A stretch of DNA of 64,000 bases from Nocardia aurea (GTDB lineage: Bacteria > Actinomycetota > Actinomycetes > Mycobacteriales > Mycobacteriaceae), in NCBI RefSeq assembly GCF_003123685.1, contig NZ_QCYJ01000020.1, positions 372,001 through 436,000 on the forward strand. Direction: 5' to 3'. The notes below the pieces were generated by a model. The model was given only the letters and a program-made list of their open reading frames with translations. It was not told where the DNA came from and did not search any database. Below, in pieces: positions 63,169-64,000 of the stretch (position 1 is its first letter; the number at the start of each line of letters is the position of its first letter). The position numbers were made by a program, and so were the translations under genes.

Positions 63169-63639
63169 TCACCTGTCCATCCACTCGGACAGATAGTCCC
63201 GCTCACCGTCGGTGAGCCTGCGCAACCGCTGGGTCTCGATGTCGAACGCCGCGATCTGGGTCGAGGCGACCACCGCGGGCGGGGAATCGGGGGCCGCGCC
63301 GTTGGCGCGCACTTCGTATCCGACCGTGAAATCGACGGCGCGCAACTGCTCGATCCACATGGCGATATCGAGCGGGGTGTCCTCGTGCCGCAACTGGCCC
63401 CGGTAACGCACCCGCAGGTCGGCCAGCACGCAGCCCGCACGCAGCGATTCGGTGGGACGTCCGTCCTCGAACAGCCACGGAATCCTGGCCTCTTCCAGCA
63501 GGGTCACCATGCGCGCGTGGTTGACGTGCTGGAACACGTCCATATCCGACCACCTGACTTCCACCTTGGCGTGAAAGCGCTTGGGTAGCAGCAGAGCGCT
63601 ACCGTTGGCCTTTCCTTTACCGTTCACCGAACTCGTCAC
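63169..63639 (-). CDS. Hotdog-fold acyl-CoA thioesterase (FadM/YbgC type, Rv2475c-like)
   Basis: A 156-residue hotdog-fold enzyme that hydrolyses acyl-CoA thioesters. The signature is VRWSDMDVFQHVNHARMVTLLEEAR (about residues 28-52), with catalytic Asp in SDMD and the conserved HVNHA turn. The strand RVRYRGQLRHEDTPLDIAMWIEQL fits the fold. The preceding 15 residues are a Gly/Asn/Lys-rich tail. It lies between the Rv2474c-like gene and the gene that enters from the right, as in M. tuberculosis. Confidence 0.92.
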   Translation of the reverse strand: MTSSVNGKGKANGSALLLPKRFHAKVEVRWSDMDVFQHVNHARMVTLLEEARIPWLFEDGRPTESLRAGCVLADLRVRYRGQLRHEDTPLDIAMWIEQLRAVDFTVGYEVRANGAAPDSPPAVVASTQIAAFDIETQRLRRLTDGERDYLSEWMDR

Positions 63640-63951
63640 GTGGTACCTCCGATAAGGCGCCGATCTCGCGCCACACCCTTCCGCGACGTTGCGGAACAGG
63701 TATCACGGCGAGATCCTTCGGCACCGAATTCGATCATTTCCGGTCGCGGTGACCTGGGCGTTCGCCCGGGTCCGGACCGATTCGCGGCACCCAGTATCGC
63801 AATCTTCGCCGCCGGTGATCGTCGCGGGGCGAAGGATACGTCGAGTGCGCCATCCGCGCGACATCGCGCTACCCGCAATTCTTGTTGCACCCTAACATCA
63901 TTCGGCGTACTCGGCTGGGTGCGCCGCTCCGACGCACCCGATCGACGAGGT
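63640..63951. other. Thioesterase upstream region
   Basis: 312 bp without a supported gene. It must carry the thioesterase promoter if that gene is not cotranscribed with the gene entering from the right. No hairpin or clear promoter was identified. Confidence 0.35.
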
Positions 63952-64000
63952 TCAGCGTTCCGACTGCGCGCCCACACCGCTGACCATGCTGCGCACCTGG
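63952..64000 (-). CDS. C-terminal end of a gene entering from the right edge
   Basis: The last 15 codons, reading QVRSMVSGVGAQSER before a TGA at 63952. This is too short for recognition. By synteny with M. tuberculosis (Rv2475c followed by Rv2476c on the same strand) it may be the end of NAD-glutamate dehydrogenase, but the sequence itself does not show this. Confidence 0.45.
   Translation of the reverse strand, partial: QVRSMVSGVGAQSER

Overview
The window is GC-rich actinobacterial DNA, most likely from Nocardia or a close Mycobacteriales relative. Evidence for this is the gene order rne-ndk-DUF4233-folC-valS, clpX/clpP2/clpP1/tig, tRNA-Gly/tRNA-Pro, nei-rpiB-(mycothiol-linked DsbA)-pepN-DUF5130-ctaJ. 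It matches, from memory, the M. tuberculosis H37Rv interval rne (Rv2444c) to gdh (Rv2476c). A mycobacterial-type integration host factor, a CadI protein, an EspG-type ESX chaperone and KstR-type operator sequences agree with this. No CRISPR array, insertion sequence or prophage was seen.

Layout. 1-6.1 kb: a minus-strand housekeeping block (valS, folC, DUF4233, ndk, 5' part of rne) with 4-nt stop/start overlaps; valS has a long leader with a perfect 18-bp hairpin. 6.6-13.5 kb: a P-loop protein, then a lipid/glycerol-phosphate cluster (diacylglycerol-kinase-like, alkyl-DHAP-synthase-like flavoprotein, TetR regulator, GlpD) arranged around one palindromic divergent promoter, then a GNAT enzyme and a second TetR regulator. 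13.8-21.1 kb: an FHA protein, a molybdopterin oxidoreductase with its sulfurtransferase FdhD, a membrane protein, a Nudix protein, mIHF, a ketosteroid isomerase behind a KstR-type site, and a STAS protein. 21.3-26.1 kb: the Clp protease core and trigger factor.

26.3-44 kb is an accessory stretch relative to M. tuberculosis. It holds an FKBP lipoprotein, a phosphoketolase, a two-gene Hen1-Pnkp RNA-repair operon, a LipP-type serine hydrolase, a three-gene ESX-like operon ending in EspG, a 550-residue membrane protein with a long Pro/Ala/Lys tail, an APC transporter, a divergent cadI/arsR metalloid module, a cytochrome P450 and a small membrane protein.

44-64 kb returns to the conserved backbone: two tRNAs, a diguanylate cyclase, Nei-type glycosylase, RpiB, an M48 protease, DsbA-family reductase, ferredoxin reductase, a DGPF/ECF42 sigma pair, a Nudix hydrolase, purC, pepN, DUF5130, CtaJ, a GH13 glucosidase, truncated haemoglobin O, an HNH protein, an XRE-cupin regulator divergent from azlCD, two conserved Mycobacteriales proteins and the last 15 codons of another gene.

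Best candidates for new biology: the Hen1-Pnkp cassette with an unusual acidic linker in Hen1, the orphan ESX-like trio, the valS leader hairpin abutting a 12-codon ORF, the 25-codon micro-ORF linking the oxidoreductase gene to fdhD by two ATGA overlaps, and a KstR-like palindrome in the clpX-clpP2 gap.
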